Source of the DNA: Campylobacteraceae bacterium
GTDB lineage: Bacteria; Campylobacterota; Campylobacteria; Campylobacterales; Campylobacteraceae
Direction: 5' to 3'
Length of the DNA: 30,314 bases
Assembly (NCBI GenBank): GCA_012521935.1
Contig: JAAYLJ010000033.1
Coordinates: 1 to 30,314 of the forward strand
The notes below the pieces were generated by a model, which was not told where the DNA came from, made no database searches, and saw nothing but the letters and a program-made list of their open reading frames with translations. The first letter of the stretch is position 1. Every line of letters begins with the position of its first letter. A program made the position numbers and the translations under genes. This document shows positions 30,168 through 30,314 of this stretch, in pieces.

Positions 30168-30314
30168 TAAGCCTATTTTAAGCAATCCAAAGTAACCTAA
30201 CAAATCCCCAAGACATCGGCACTCTAAACAATCTTTAAACCAATACAGTTTAAACTAATCTAGCTTAAGCGGAGAAAAAAGGTACATTTTTTGGTACATT
30301 ACCAATATGTAAAA
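30168..30314. other. Non-coding flank of tRNA-Ala with GGTACATT repeats
   Basis: No convincing gene is seen before the window ends. GGTACATT occurs at 30281-30288 and 30293-30300, 12 bases apart, directly after an AT-rich stretch that includes a 10-base palindrome AGTTTAAACT (30247-30256). Such short tandem motifs near a tRNA 3' end are reminiscent of the region before a tyrosine integrase gene, but no integrase is visible here. Confidence 0.4.

Noticed and set aside
30247..30256. Palindrome AGTTTAAACT as an operator or att core
   Set aside because: Ten-base AT-rich palindromes are expected by chance in this composition and it has no matching copy at the tRNA end.
1..30314. CRISPR arrays, insertion sequences, toxin-antitoxin or defence genes
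   Set aside because: No regularly spaced repeats, transposase, or known defence motifs were seen; apart from a few unknown proteins the content is core.

Overview
This window is an AT-rich chromosomal segment that looks like a member of the Campylobacterota (Epsilonproteobacteria). The genus cannot be fixed from the sequence alone. Supporting this are the nifU / unknown / murE / panD / ybaB / PDZ protein / ispA / tkt order, the TPR protein diverging from dnaG next to rnhA, rnc and aroC, a PanD N-terminus very like the Helicobacter one, and the S10-spc-alpha cluster followed by an ATPase and rnhB as I recall it from H. pylori. Almost everything is core chromosome, and the genes are packed with overlaps of 0-20 bases. 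No stretch of 300 bases lacks a gene.

Region 1 (1-5487, minus strand) is one tight operon. It runs from nifU through an unrecognised conserved gene, murE, panD, ybaB and an exported two-PDZ protein to ispA and tkt, which is cut by the left window edge. It combines Fe-S assembly, peptidoglycan, pantothenate, isoprenoid and pentose-phosphate functions. An extended -10 promoter lies just behind the terminator of the ribosomal cluster. The PDZ gene appears to start at a rare ATT codon overlapping the ybaB stop.

Region 2 (5551-19439, minus strand) is the fused S10-spc-alpha superoperon: rpsJ, rplC, rplD, rplW, rplB, rpsS, rplV, rpsC, rplP, rpmC, rpsQ, rplN, rplX, rplE, rpsN, rpsH, rplF, rplR, rpsE, rplO, secY, map, infA, rpmJ, rpsM, rpsK, rpsD, rpoA, rplQ. 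A near-consensus sigma-70 promoter lies upstream of rpsJ and a strong hairpin terminator follows rplQ. rpmJ (37 codons) is present. Two larger gaps inside the cluster (infA-rpmJ and rpsH-rplF) and the rpsJ leader hold inverted repeats that could be regulatory.

Region 3 (19508-24184) holds a cobalamin-binding radical SAM protein (minus strand). Divergent from it are a P-loop ATPase of AAA_14/DUF4143-like layout, rnhB, a DUF2156 protein and a small GNAT acetyltransferase.

Region 4 (24181-27373, minus strand) is TPR/zinc-ribbon protein (LapB-like), rnhA, rnc, aroC. Divergent from it are dnaG and a PP-loop protein with a CxxC plus distal Cys pattern. Last come tRNA-Ala(GGC) and 147 bases of non-coding sequence with a repeated GGTACATT motif. 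That may mark the edge of an integrated element whose integrase would lie beyond the window.

No CRISPR array, insertion sequence, rRNA or obvious defence system is visible. The most interesting items are the candidate AUU start, the possible leader regulators of the ribosomal operons, the uncharacterised ATPase and the PP-loop protein, and the tRNA-Ala flank.
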